Below, piece after piece: positions 38,538 to 49,820 of a DNA stretch of 64,000 nt. The notes below the pieces were generated by a model. The model saw only the letters and a program-made list of their open reading frames with translations. It was not told the origin of the DNA and did no database searches. Within the stretch, counting starts at the first letter, position 1, and every line of letters starts with the position of its first letter. The DNA comes from Panulirus ornatus (Eukaryota > Arthropoda > Malacostraca > Decapoda > Palinuridae), in assembly GCF_036320965.1 (NCBI RefSeq), contig NC_092287.1, positions 4,756,297 to 4,820,296 on the forward strand. Reading direction: 5' to 3'. The position numbers were made by a program, and so were the translations under genes.

Positions 38538-39764
38538 AACAGCAAGGCCGCCCTGGCCCTACCTCATCAGAGAGCCCCACCGCCAGGCCAGTACCAGACG
38601 CCTGCCATAACCGCCCTTGTGTCAGGTCCTGTTATCCTGCTCGTACACAGAGCGCCTCTCACACTAACCATATGGAGATGATAACACCCCAGATAACGCC
38701 GGCTGGGAGTAAGACCAGTTTGTTCCGTGCCCATACTACCAGCCAGCCGGGTGGAGGAGGTCACTGTTAACCGGCGGAGTCGTTGTCTTGAGTGTTTACC
38801 TAACATAAACGGGTTTAAAACCTGATTTGGACAACGAGGGCAGCTCGTGGAGGACATAGACGTCGTCTGCTGGTATTGCTACCGGCTCAGCCCTGGCGGG
38901 AGGGTGGAGGGCCCCTCCTGAGTGGAGGGAAAAATCTTGAAAATGGAGGGAGTCGTGTCTGTGAAGGGAAGACGTGCACGGTGAAGGTAAGGGGGAGACC
39001 GCCCGGTAATTAAGTAGTAAGACAGTTTACTAATTAACAAGAGACGGAGGGGGTAATTGTGGAGCTCATTAAAAGCTAATGAGGAAGGAATCTTCAGCTT
39101 CCTTATAGGAAAATCAGAGTCTAATTGAGGAGGAACAATTTTCTGCCTATTTGATCTTATCTTTCCCTGGGGGGAAATTACGAAACACGAGATAAACATA
39201 GTTGAGCGTCCCACTGTACCTAGAGCACCAGAGATCCTCCTCCTGCTGCTGCTGCTGCTGCTGCTGGCTCTAGGAAAGTGACAGGCGACACACCCCAACA
39301 ACTGACTCGGAATCAGCTGACTCAAGGTGAGGAGGGGAGGACCAGATGGAGGAGCCATGAAGCAGCGAGTGGCGCTAGGGTTTGATGGTCAGTCATGGGC
39401 TGGCATGATGGAGTGAGTTGGCGGACGGTGGCCTGGGGGAGGCGAGAGTGTGAGGGAATGTAGGAGGTGGGAGGGAGAGCCGCGCGGGAGCACGTATGGA
39501 AGTGTTCGATGTTGCTCCATTTATGTTATTGTTTTACATCGTTAGATGAGGTGGTTCATTGAGGTTGATCTCTGGTAGTGCTTCTGTCAGAGGAACGTCC
39601 ATGTGGTGTTGCCAACACCGGGTATGATTATGTACAAATTGTACATGAACACGATTGTCCTGGATGATGGTGAGTGGTGCCAAGTGTTGGTCCCAAAATT
39701 TACTGGAAGGATCTCTTCCAGGAGGTCGATCCCGGTCCTCCTCCTCCGGTAGGGTGAGTGTCTG
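38535..39764. other. Unique DNA; homeodomain-type words at 39.0-39.1 kb
   Basis: 39,005-39,130 has several TAATTA/TAATTG/CTAATGAG words (GGTAATTAAG, ACTAATTAAC, GGTAATTGTG, GCTAATGAGG, TCTAATTGAG) in repeat-free sequence, then (CTG)n at about 39,243-39,266. This composition is seen in developmental enhancers but also by chance in AT-rich DNA. No gene recognised. Confidence 0.3.
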
Positions 39765-39893
39765 GCCCCCTGAGCACGACGATGTGACCCTTGAGTGTGA
39801 TGACCCGGCCTTTGACCTGAACCTATAGATTCGTCAAGGGTCGTGTCGTCGGGGACTGTAGTCGTACCGTGGTACAGTAGAGTCGCACCGTGG
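39765..39893. repeat. Dispersed 21-bp family, locus 7 (arm-hub-arm)
   Basis: CCCTGAGCACGACGATGTGACC and CCCTTGAGTGTGATG form a plus-strand arm. GACCCGGCCTTTGACCTGA is the hub. TCAAGGGTCGTGTCGTCG and GTAGTCGTACCGTGG form the reversed arm. It is the clearest complete palindromic layout. Confidence 0.75.
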
Positions 39894-39921
39894 ATGGGAG
39901 GTGGTTCTCCCACATGACCAG

Positions 39922-40016
39922 GCCCTGTAGGGTCAAGGGAGACTGTAGGGTCAAGGGAGACTGTAGGATCAAGGGAGACTGTAGGATCAAGGGAGACTGT
40001 AGGGTCAAGGGAAATA
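39922..40016. repeat. 18-bp minisatellite, five copies
   Basis: The unit is GTAGGGTCAAGGGAGACT, with GGATC variants in the middle. The AAGGG word suggests it may have budded from the adjacent 21-mer arm. Confidence 0.95.
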
Positions 40017-41329
40017 TTGAAGAGCAAGATGCGGTGATGTTGGACGGTGGTGCAGGGGTGTGTCTAGACGGGCAAAAAGGGGAACCTGGAAGCCATCTTT
40101 GAAACCCCGCTACCTACAAGGACCACACACACTCGATATTGATAACCTTCTCGCCCGTCATTATATTATTATCAACCTCACAGTCAAGGTAGACCTGGTA
40201 GGTCTTGTACCTGGTCGAGGGGTTGGCCGGTATGGATGGTAGTTGCCGGTACCAGGCCCCGCAAGACGGGCTGGGGGAAGGTATTTATGGTCTTCTAACG
40301 AACGTAAGGTTCTCGTTGAGAATTCCCCAGCCGGCGACCCAGTTCCTGCCTCTTCCCTCCATCTCGCCTCAAATTACCATCTTAAATCATCTGGATATTT
40401 CTTTTGCGTTGCGCCAGCCAATTTACAGCTTCAGTTTTCCGCTCTAATTTCCTCGCTTTCCTCCCGCTGTCGTCCGGGCCGGAAATCATAGAAAATGGAG
40501 GTAGGGATATGGAAGGTTACTGAGTTAGCCTGCCGGTTCCCGCCACTTGTAACTATTCATCATCCTGTTTTCTTTCTCCTCTTCCTCGTTCTTTCCAGCG
40601 GAATTCCAGCCATCATCAGGGGCGGCGTTTTGCCTCTATTATCCTGCCAATCAATGTGGTAAAATATATTGCAGTACACAAATTACCAAGGCTGTCCATA
40701 ACACTGTAGTACTCAACACTTGTCAATAATCCAGCGTTCGCTCCCTCGGCCCCGACTTCGACCTGGTCGCACCTTGGTTAACGATGATATTTACCTTGGC
40801 CGATGACTATCGGACGATTGTATCGTCCTTCCAACTCGAACTCCTGGCGTCAAGCTGGTTATGTACCACAGGGAGACGTCGCTAATTGTTTGTGTAGTTA
40901 GTGAGGATGGTGTCTGGGAGGCTAACTGCAGGACATGCGTCACAGGAATCGAAGTCATTCATCGGCCGCTTCTAATCATGTTTTTGGCTCTTTCAGTTTT
41001 CAAATGTTATTAGGCTTTCCTACATTTTTTTTTTGTGTGTGTGTCATACGTCTATGTAATGATAGTCCATATAGATTATTATAGTTTTTTTACCCTTAGA
41101 AACATTTTTATAGCATATACTCGGCTGACGTCACATAACAAATTGGTGGCGGGTCTATAGATGTCAGGTGGGCTGAAGTGTTCAGTGGCATGTTGTGTTT
41201 GTGTGGTTGTGACGCACACTGACGTAACGGTGGCTCCATCAGTCAACAGGTCACACACGCACACATATTAAATGGTGCTCAAACGAACTTCGTGTTATGT
41301 AGATATATGCATGAGATGGATTAAATTGG
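40017..41329. other. Unique DNA, nothing recognised
   Basis: About 1.3 kb free of tandem repeats with only short unassigned frames (60-82 codons). A good place for a small exon or regulatory element, but none can be shown. Confidence 0.4.
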
Positions 41330-41551
41330 AGCGATGTGGTATACAGGGGTCGACGTGCGGTCATTGGACAAAACCAGGACATGTGAAGCTCCCAGGGGAA
41401 CCATGGAAAGGTCTGTTGGGCCCGGTTGTGTAAGAGGAGCTGTGGTTTCGGTGCATCGCACATTACAGCTAGAGATGAGTCTGAGTGGATGTGGCTTTTT
41501 TCGTCTTTTCCTGGCCCTTTCTCACTAACGCGGGAAACGGGGATCAAATAT
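41330..41551 (+). mobile_element. Non-LTR family A 3' region
   Basis: From GGTATACAGGGGTCGACGTG through CCATGGAAAGGTCTGTTGGG, GAGCTGTGGTTTCGGTGCAT and CTTTTCCTGGCCCTTTCTC to CACTAACGCGGGAAACGG, the order of blocks matches the minus-strand copy at 6,964-7,150. It is non-coding, about 200 bp, and ends directly in (TA)n. Confidence 0.65.
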
Positions 41552-41552
41552 A

Positions 41553-41622
<70 letters not shown>
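41552..41622. repeat. (TA)n microsatellite joining two elements
   Basis: About 35 TA units between the family A end and the family B start. Confidence 0.95.
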
Positions 41623-41625
<3 letters not shown>

Positions 41626-41865
41626 CCCTGGGGATAGGGGATTAAGAATACTTCCCACGTATTCCCTGCGTGTCGTAGAAGGCGACTAAAAGGGGAAGGA
41701 GCGGGGGGCTGGAAATCCTCCCCTCTCATTTTTTTTTTCTTTTTAATTTTCCAAAAGAAGGAACAGAGAATTGGGCCAGGTGAGGGTATTCCCTCAAAGG
41801 CCCAGTCCTCTGTTCTTAATGCTACCTCGCTAACGCGGGAAATGGCGAATAGTTTAAAAGAAAAA
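41623..41865 (+). mobile_element. Family B repeat, best copy
   Basis: CCCTGGGGATAGGGGATTAA, TGCGTGTCGTAGAAGGCGAC, GGCTGGAAATCCTCCCCTC, a T run, TTTCCAAAAGAAGGAACAGA and CTACCTCGCTAACGCGGGAA. The final CTAACGCGGGAAATGGCGA is shared with family A, so B may be a derivative (SINE or non-autonomous partner) using the same 3' end. I recall such sequence from decapod genomes but cannot verify it here. Confidence 0.65.
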
Positions 41866-42289
<424 letters not shown>

Positions 42290-42735
42290 GTCCTGGGTAT
42301 GTATCCCGACCCAGGACAGTCATGTATCCCAGCCCAGTACAAGCATATGTCCTGGCCCAATACAGGCATGTATCCCGACCCACTACAGGCATGTATCCTG
42401 GCCCAATACAGGCATGTGTTCTGGCCCAATACAGGCATGTGTCCTGGTTCAATACAGGCATGTGTTCTGGCCCAATACAGGCATATGTCCTGGCCCAATA
42501 CAGGCATGTATCCCGACCCACTACAGGCATGTATCCCGACCCACTACAGGCATGTATCCTGGCCCAATACAGGCATGTGTTCTGGCCCAATACAGGCATG
42601 TGTCCTGGTTCAATACAGGCATGTGTTCTGGCCCAATACAGGCATGCGTCCTTGTTCAGCACAGGCATATGTCCTGGCCCAGTACAGGCATGTGTCCTGG
42701 CCCAGTGCAGGCCTGTATCCGGGGGCATGTATCCG
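42290..42735. repeat. 23-bp minisatellite, about 19 copies
   Basis: The unit is CAGGCATGTGTCCTGGCCCA plus ATA (23 bp), with GTTCTGG, ATCCTGG and ATCCCGACCCACT variants. The variants occur in a repeated order (blocks near 42,366-42,480 and 42,510-42,640), showing higher-order duplication of several units. Three plus-strand frames stay open because no phase contains a stop. Confidence 0.95.
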
Positions 42736-43175
42736 GCCCAGTCCAGACAGACAGATCCTTTTAACTTAGATTACTCCAAATGTAAAAGGGAAAAACCTCA
42801 TTAACTCCAGTGTCTATGTTCGAAATTTATGGGACTGAACATTATAGCCATCCTATGGTGTTTCGCCTGGATTATGTCTTCCCTGCTAAATTTTCGTACC
42901 TGTAAAAAGGAAGAAAAATAATAATAATAATGATAATGAGGGCGAGGGTGTAGGCCGGGGGGCCAGTGTGGACGGGTGTAGGTGTAGAAGCCCTGGAGGG
43001 GGGGGGGGGGTGTTTGAGAGCATATGTATAACGAGGAGTTAGCGTGTGTAGCTGATAGTACCCCCCAACCCTTCCTTCCCTACACCCTACACACCCAGGA
43101 CCCTACCATCCCGCCCGACCACAACCACCACCTCCGCAGCCCACCACACCCCCACACTTTAATCTTGTGCACGGT
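42736..43175. other. Unique DNA with (AAT)n and G run
   Basis: (AAT)n with ATG near 42,918-42,938, and a 13-base G run near 42,998-43,010. Nothing coding recognised. Confidence 0.5.
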
Positions 43176-43415
43176 AGGACGACCCTTGAGCACGACGGTG
43201 GTGGTCGGGCTATCATTCCCAAGGGTCGTACCTTCGTGGTCAAGGGTCGTAACGTCGTGGTCAAGGGTCGTACCTTCGTGCTCGAGTCGTAACGTCGTGG
43301 TCAAGAGTCGTAACGTCGCGGTCAAGGGTCGTAACGTCGTGGTCAAGGGTCGTAACGTCGTGTTCAAGGGTCGTAACGTCGTAAACAAGGGTCGTAACAT
43401 CGTTAAAACCACCGA
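43176..43415 (-). repeat. Dispersed 21-bp family, locus 8
   Basis: One plus-orientation unit (CCCTTGAGCACGACGGTG), the hub GGGCTATCATTCCCAAGGG, then about nine reversed units of the AAGGGTCGTAACGTCGTGGTC type to about 43,400. This is the hub with a long right arm, the mirror image of the 16.4-17.3 kb locus. Confidence 0.9.
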
Positions 43416-43544
43416 ACAAGGCTGGAGGTACAGTAAACGAAACGACTCCACAAGGAACTGTTGCTCAGATGAGCGGTCTGGTCACCACAGTAACGGCAAT
43501 CAAGCCTCATCCACAGGTGACAGACTCGTGTGTGTCGTACAGGC

Positions 43545-43548
<4 letters not shown>

Positions 43549-43581
<33 letters not shown>
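43549..43581. repeat. (TG)n microsatellite
   Basis: About 16 TG units. Confidence 0.95.
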
Positions 43582-43583
<2 letters not shown>

Positions 43584-43708
43584 TACTGGCCAGGCTGGAG
43601 GGGGGGGGCAAGGATGGCGAGGCCAGCGTTGTTTCTGGAGCCTTTAACGTAGGGTTTAGTGAGGAAGGCGGACACTGGCTTCGTGTGTACATCATTGTTG
43701 GAACATGG

Positions 43709-43709
43709 C

Positions 43710-43778
<69 letters not shown>
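43709..43778. repeat. (TC)n microsatellite
   Basis: About 35 TC units. Confidence 0.95.
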
Positions 43779-43780
<2 letters not shown>

Positions 43781-43940
43781 ATTTCTTTTATTGTTCTCTA
43801 CGTTGCTCTGGGGGCGCCAGACGCCCCCTGGAGGACCAGCGCTTGACTGCCGACTTAAGGAGGAGGGAGGAGAGGAAATGAAACTAACAACAAAAAATAT
43901 TTGTCCTGCAGGGTATTTAGAGATCAGCTTTTCAGCCGAC

Positions 43941-43942
<2 letters not shown>

Positions 43943-43985
<43 letters not shown>
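43943..43985. repeat. (GA)n microsatellite
   Basis: About 21 GA units. Confidence 0.95.
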
Positions 43986-43986
<1 letters not shown>

Positions 43987-44029
43987 CAAAAGTGAGGTTT
44001 TTGAGTGGGTGGAATGGTTGTTCTTTCGC

Positions 44030-44333
44030 AGTGGGGGGTGGTCAGGTGGTGGTTGTTTAGGGGACGACCGAGTGTGGCCGAGTTTGTGTGGTCACGTTAT
44101 GGTAGTGGTGTACCCCCGCCGCTTACTGGGGGAGGAGGCTGGCCACCAGACGTTGACATCACCCACCCCACCTCCCTCTCCAGTACAGCTGTATGGTTGT
44201 AGGGTTCCTCCTCCCCTCACCCCTTCCAGTTACTGGAGTGGGTTGTTGATGATTGTAGGGTACCCGCTCCACTGGGGTGGGTTGTTGATGATTGTAAGGT
44301 ACCCCCACCAGTTACTGAGGTGGGTTGTGAGGT

Positions 44334-44404
<71 letters not shown>

Positions 44405-44480
44405 TGGTACCCCATCCAGTAGAACAGTGTGGTGGTGGTGTTCCCCATCGGTTACTGGGGTGGTTCAGTGTGTGTGTATG
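44030..44480. repeat. Degenerate ~45-60-bp minisatellite split by (GA)n
   Basis: GTTACTGGGGTGGGTTG, TGATGATTGTAGGGTACCC and CACC recur about six times. Copies at 44,225-44,330 are clearest. A 66-bp (GA)n at 44,336-44,401 interrupts the array. Confidence 0.75.
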
Positions 44481-44739
44481 TGTGGCGGGGGCGCGCCAAC
44501 CCCACCATTATCGATCGCGCCCCCGACACCAGATCACCCATCCGTCAAGGCCAACCCACAAACTATCACAAAGATGAACGAAGAGAAATGAAATTCATCT
44601 TAATTATCATTTTTATATTACCGTTGTTCGTACGTTCAGCCGAGTGAGCCGAGGTATAGGCAAATAGATAATATAACACATGAGGATAACAGGTTTTTAA
44701 GGACGGATAGATAAATGCCTGACTCCCTCGCGTCCATGT
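44481..44739. other. Unique DNA
   Basis: Nothing recognised. Confidence 0.4.
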
Positions 44740-45265
44740 GTCGATATGGTTGTAATCATAACGGGAAGGTTGTGGAATCGTGAAAGAACGACGTGTTTGT
44801 GAACGGAAAAAAATTGCAGGGTTGTAATTAAAAGAGGGATATGGTTGTGATCATAAAAGAATGGTAGGGTTGTAATCATAAAGTGATATGGTTGTGATTA
44901 TAAAAGAATTGTAGGGTTGTAATCATAAAGTGATGTGGTCGTGATATTAAAAGAATTGTAGAGTTGTAATCATAAAGTGATATGGTTGTGATCATAAAAG
45001 AATTGTAGGGTTGTAATCATAAAGTGATATGGTTGTGATATTAAAAGAATTGTAGAGTTGTAATCATAAAGTGATATGGTTGTGATCATAAAAGAATTGT
45101 AGGGTTGTAATCATAAAGTGATGTGGTCGTGATATTAAAAGAATTGTAGGGTTGTAATCATAAAGTGATATGGTTGTGATCATAAAAGAATTGTAGGGTT
45201 GTAATCATAAAGTGATATGGTTGTGATATTAAAAGAATTGTAGAGTTGTAATCATAAAGCGATTG
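44740..45265. repeat. 47-bp AT-rich minisatellite, about ten copies
   Basis: The unit is GGGTTGTAATCATAAAGTGA, TATGGTTGTGATCATAAAAG and AATTGTA (47 bp). ATCATAAAAG and ATATTAAAAG versions alternate. Decayed copies continue to about 45,400. Confidence 0.95.
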
Positions 45266-45444
45266 GGGATTAATCATCAAAAACATGATAGGATTGCTGT
45301 CTTAAAGGAACGTAAGGATTGGGGTCATATAATAACGACGTCAGAGTTGTAATTACAGAAGAATGTACGTGTGGGATTGTGATCATAAACGTCGTATAAT
45401 ATCGGTAAGTGAAACTTTACAGTAGAGTTGATTACTCGTCGTGG

Positions 45445-45546
45445 TAACGTCTGAGCGTTACCCTGGCCCCATCACTACCCGTCTGAGCGTTACCCTGGCC
45501 CCATCACTGCCCGTCTGAGCGTTACCCTGGCCCCATCACTACCCGT
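45445..45546. repeat. 32-bp minisatellite, three copies
   Basis: The unit is GTCTGAGCGTTACCCTGGCC plus CCATCACTACCC (32 bp). Confidence 0.95.
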
Positions 45547-45586
45547 CTCTTACGTGTAAAGATTTCCAGTCATCCGTGGGCGTTCG

Positions 45587-45609
45587 TGACGTCAGGAGGC
45601 GTGACGTCA
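45587..45609. promoter_or_regulatory. Two perfect CRE palindromes 15 bp apart
   Basis: TGACGTCA at 45,587-45,594 and again at 45,602-45,609. The full palindrome is the known CREB/ATF site. The surrounding 45,550-45,780 is repeat-free and CpG-containing, but no transcript start or coding exon can be identified, so function is inferred. Confidence 0.35.
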
Positions 45610-45921
45610 TCTCCCCGTGCGTCTGGATCGAAGGAGTGAAGACGCTGGCGGTTACAAGAACGCAAACATGGCTCGCCTTCGTTTGGCCGGGCAGGGCCGG
45701 CTGGCGTGACTGGCTCGCATTACTTACCTCACTTGTGTCTCCGGGTGTGTGTTTTTTTTTTTCCTTATCTTTAGCTGCGAACGGTAATGGAAAGTGAGCT
45801 GGCGGTAGCTGCATCACGTCAAGCTAAGTGTGATGAAGGAGGTCATGTGAGTGGCCAGAAAACCCGAGATGGAGAAGTAATTAGAAGTTGGTAATTGTTG
45901 GGTGGTTTTGTTGTGTGTGTG

Positions 45922-45925
45922 TGGG

Positions 45926-45993
<68 letters not shown>
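45922..45993. repeat. (TG)n then (GA)n microsatellites
   Basis: Short TG run (45,911-45,922), then GA to 45,993 with one slip. Confidence 0.9.
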
Positions 45994-45995
<2 letters not shown>

Positions 45996-46125
45996 GGTCA
46001 GGAGCCTTGGCTGTGTAGGATAGGATGACTGACAGACACCTGGCGGGTGGGTGAGGGGAGGAATGCGGCGGCGCCACTGTCCGAGTTACTGTGGTCAGGT
46101 TAGATGGAGCAAGAGGCCTCAGGCG

Positions 46126-46128
<3 letters not shown>

Positions 46129-46157
<29 letters not shown>
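46129..46157. repeat. (CA)n microsatellite
   Basis: About 14 CA units. Confidence 0.95.
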
Positions 46158-46159
<2 letters not shown>

Positions 46160-46689
46160 ATGGAGAGATATGAAGGATGAGAGACAGACAAACACGATGG
46201 TTCACGAGAGGACGAGGAAGCCAGGGAGATGTGATGTACGACCTGCCTCACATCATCAACACCAGCTTCCTCATCACATGGTCGTTGTATCAACACGATC
46301 AAAATCGTTCGGTGTTTCTGAGGGAAGATACTTCAAGTCTTCTTGGAAATTCAAGATTTAATGATGGTCAGTGCGAGGGTTCTGCTCTGCGGATAAACAA
46401 TGTGCAGGTGTGTTGTTATGGTTAGAAGGTATGTGACAGTCTTAGGAGTTGAGTGTGTGTGTGTGTGTTGTAGTCTCTGTGATGTGTGATGGTTGTATGT
46501 GAGGTTCCTACAGCATGACGTATCTCCTCGTTCACTGTTGTAGGATCCTGCCCTCCCTCCCTCCCTCACCACCATCCTACCATCCTAGTTACCAGCCACC
46601 GTTAGGGAAGTTAGGACGGGCTCCTGCCTGGGTTCTACTCTCTATCCTCTGTCCCTCCTGGGTCGTTGTCTGTCCGATGTTCCTCCTGT
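46158..46689. other. Unique DNA, nothing recognised
   Basis: Short frames without domains; a short TG run near 46,452. Confidence 0.4.
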
Positions 46690-47182
46690 GTTGTCTGTCC
46701 TCTGTCCTGCCCAGGCTGTGGTCTATCCTCTGTCCTGCCCAGACTGTGGTCTGTCCTCTGTCCTGCCCAGACTGTGGTCTATCCTCTGTCCTGCCCAGGC
46801 TGTGGTCTGTCCTCTGTCCTGCCCAGACTGTGGTCTGTCCTCTGTCCTGCCCAGACTGTGGTCTATCCTCTGTCCTGCCCAGGCTGTGGTCTGTCCTCTG
46901 TCCTGCCCAGACTGTGGTCTATCCTCTGTCCTGCCCAGACTGTGGTCTATCCTCTGTCCTGCCCAGACTGTGGTCTATCCTCTGTCCTGCCCAGACTGTG
47001 GTCTATCCCCTGTCCTGGCCAGGCTGTGGTCTATCTTCTGTCCTGCCCAGGCTGTGGTCTATCCTCTTTTCTGCCCAGGCTGTGGTCTATCCTCTGTTCT
47101 GCCCAGGCTGTGGTCTATCCTCTTCTGCCCAGGCTGTGGTCTATCCTCTGTCCTGCCCAGGCTGTGGTCTATCCTCTGTCGC
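46690..47182. repeat. 28-bp minisatellite, about 17 copies
   Basis: The unit is TCCTGCCCAGACTGTGGTCT plus ATCCTCTG (28 bp), with AGGC/AGAC and ATCC/GTCC variants. All three plus-strand frames are open through it (174-227 codons) because the unit has no stop in any phase and 28 is one more than a multiple of three. Confidence 0.95.
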
Positions 47183-47314
47183 TTCTTCCTCAAGATGAGA
47201 CATAACAAGTAAACAGAGGAAATTATGATAATAACATTCACAGAAACGGAAGATTAACATCAGGCTAAGACTTGTATTATGATGAGTGTATGATGTACGG
47301 ACACGAGGATACTG

Positions 47315-47363
<49 letters not shown>

Positions 47364-47751
47364 AGTACAGGGAGAGTGACTGGTGGTACAGTGTTTATGT
47401 CCCACACCGTCTGTAGGACCCAGCCCGCACCACCTGGTACTCCGACCTTCCTCAACACAGGTGAAATCTCCTGGACGCCACCGGTGCCAGACGTGGTGAG
47501 GGGCGGCGGTTCACTCCCTCACTCCCAGCACCAGCATGAAGCACTGTATCCCGCCAGTTGATCATGGAGGCCAGCCAGCTTGGCGCAGGTAATGGACGGC
47601 CTCATTATGGCAATATATGGATCCTGGAGGAAGTATCGCGTGGTGAGGTTACATCCATTATACAGGCCAGACCCACACGAGAACCACTCCCACACAACCT
47701 ACACTTATTACCCATAATCATCATGCCTTATATACGGGAACCCTACCCATT

Positions 47752-47836
<85 letters not shown>

Positions 47837-48145
47837 AGGTTATCGTCATTAAGTAATGCTACCCACAGCGTATTTGAATGTAACCTTTGTCTTTATGTGT
47901 TTATTTAATGCTTAGTTTACCTAGGGTGATTGTCGTTCATTCATGAGGCTGTATGGTATGGGAGGGGGGGGGGTCATCCAGGTCGTCCTGAGGGGGAAGG
48001 TCACCCACCCATTACAGTTAACCATGTCAAGGGTAATTAAAGCTTAATAGCCAGGCCAAAGACAATTAAGACCAATTAACCAGGTTATAGATAAGGTTCG
48101 TTAAACAGGTCATGGATGATAAGAATTACTTGACCAGTTCACGAG
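47183..48145. other. Unique DNA with two microsatellites
   Basis: (TG)n at 47,319-47,362 and (TA)n at about 47,752-47,834. A G run at 47,963-47,972. Nothing coding recognised. Confidence 0.5.
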
Positions 48146-48436
48146 TAATCGAGACTATTAACCAGTATATACGATAGCCAGACTATTAACCAGTATATAC
48201 AATAGCCAGACTATTAACCAGTATATACAATAGCCAGACTATTAACCAGTATATACAATAGCCAGACTATTAACCAGTATAGACAATAGCCAGGCTATTA
48301 ACCAGTATATACAATAACCAGACTATTAACCTGTATATACAATAGCCAGGCTATTAACCAGTATATACAATAACCAGACTATTAACCAGTATATAAAATA
48401 GCCAGACTATTAACCAGTATATAGAACAACCAGAAA
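48146..48436. repeat. 28-bp AT-rich minisatellite, about ten copies
   Basis: The unit is AGACTATTAACCAGTATATA plus CAATAGCC (28 bp) with single-base variants. Flanking 48,020-48,146 has looser AATTAACCAGGTCA words that may be its source. Confidence 0.95.
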
Positions 48437-48975
48437 TAATCTTGTCTTACGTAATCATTATGACCTGAACAGACTGTGGAGATCAAACGCCAGGTCACGG
48501 ATTAACAAGAGTCAGGTCAAGCAGTTTGTGGTAATCAATTACTCTTGGTAATCGCACCGCAGGTATTTGGGTGGACGATTTCTCAGCAACGTAGATAACA
48601 TTATTTTTTTGTCATAAAGTTATAAGAAGTAAAGTTCCTCATTGCTGACAAGAAATAGATACGTTGCATGATATAGAGCGAAGGATAAGCTGGTGTTCCT
48701 CCTCGCTGGCTTCATGATTCCCGCCCATATTGGCGCTATGGTCAGTTTGGATCAGTTTGGCGCACCATTAAGTTGGCGAAAGGGATGGGGGGTGGGGGCG
48801 TCGCCGGGGTCTCCCATGGGGCTGTGATGGTTGCCATTAATGGCGTCCTACTGGACCTCATACTGCGGAATAGTGGCCGGCAGGACTGCAAGGTGTCAGG
48901 GCTCAGCGGTATATGAATACGTAGTGCCTGGCCGGAGTGAGGAGGGCGGGGTAGCGCCTGAGATGGAAGAAGGTA
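48437..48975. other. Unique DNA, GC-rich on the right
   Basis: 48,690-48,970 is repeat-free and GC-rich with TTGGCGC words (48,730; 48,758). A minimal frame starts at 48,831 but runs into the TA tract. Nothing recognised. Confidence 0.4.
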
Positions 48976-48980
48976 AGCAA

Positions 48981-49054
<74 letters not shown>
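48976..49054. repeat. (TA)n(TG)n compound microsatellite
   Basis: TA to about 49,024, then TG to about 49,054. Confidence 0.95.
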
Positions 49055-49057
<3 letters not shown>

Positions 49058-49145
49058 AATATGTATATGTGTATATGTTGATATGTATGTATATGTATAT
49101 GTGCGTGTATGGGCGTTTATATGTGTGTGTGTGTGTGTCTGTGTG
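49055..49145 (+). repeat. GTATATGT-rich tail, possibly retroelement-derived
   Basis: Alternating TATGTATATGTGCGTGTATGG words, without a regular period. I recall such sequence from the distal 3' tail of decapod retroelements resembling family A, but there is no core sequence here to prove it. Confidence 0.3.
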
Positions 49146-49730
49146 TGTAAGATGGTTTATACCAGAGTTGGTCAGCCTTTAACACAGTGAAAGTCCTGGT
49201 GGTGGTGGGTGGTCGGCGGGGCGGGTGTTCACATCACAGGAGAAGTGTCACATTATTGTGGTACACATGATGCGAAATTTATTCTTAACGAGGATTAAAA
49301 TCATCAGTTTATTTCGTTAAGTAAACATCATATTATTCCCTGTTGGAGTTGTGTGATTTATTCTTTCCCTGCGCTCCCCATTAGCTTATCATATTCTATG
49401 TCAGTCGAAGTGACATGATTGTTTCTGACCTTCGGGGAACATCGATGTTATTTCCTTGGTTAGCAAGTTTAGTCTCCTTGTAAAGGTGTGGGTCTTTAGG
49501 TGGTAGTAAGTTGTATTTACTGTGTGTTGCTAATCCTGTTGTCCTGGTCTGGTGGTAGTGGCTAACGGGGTTAGTTAATAGCGCGGTTTCAGATAAGTGG
49601 TACGCGTCTAGTTAAGTCCCGTTGTATCATTTGGCGCGGTATGGGTTAGAAGTATAGCGCATTGGCTTGGTGTTAGTTAGGTGGGGATTTAGTAGCTAGG
49701 GTATAGTGTCAACCGCGAGTGCGGAGCGGT
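49146..49730. other. Left flank of the telomeric block
   Basis: Unique to about 49,540. It then becomes increasingly rich in GGTTAG, GGGTTAG and GTTAGTTAGG words, with GCGCGG motifs at 49,581-49,586 and 49,634-49,639. This may be degenerate proximal telomere or low-quality sequence. No gene recognised. Confidence 0.5.

Positions 49731-49819
<89 letters not shown>
49731..49819. other. 89-base poly-G run
   Basis: Uninterrupted G from 49,731 to 49,819. A natural homopolymer of this length is improbable and would be very hard to sequence. It looks like a consensus or basecalling artefact at the edge of a low-quality telomere-end segment. Confidence 0.9.

Positions 49820-49820
<1 letters not shown>

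Noticed and set aside
46515..47205. 227-codon Cys-rich frame resembling a secreted repeat protein
   Set aside because: All three frames are open through the same 28-bp array, so openness is not evidence of selection.
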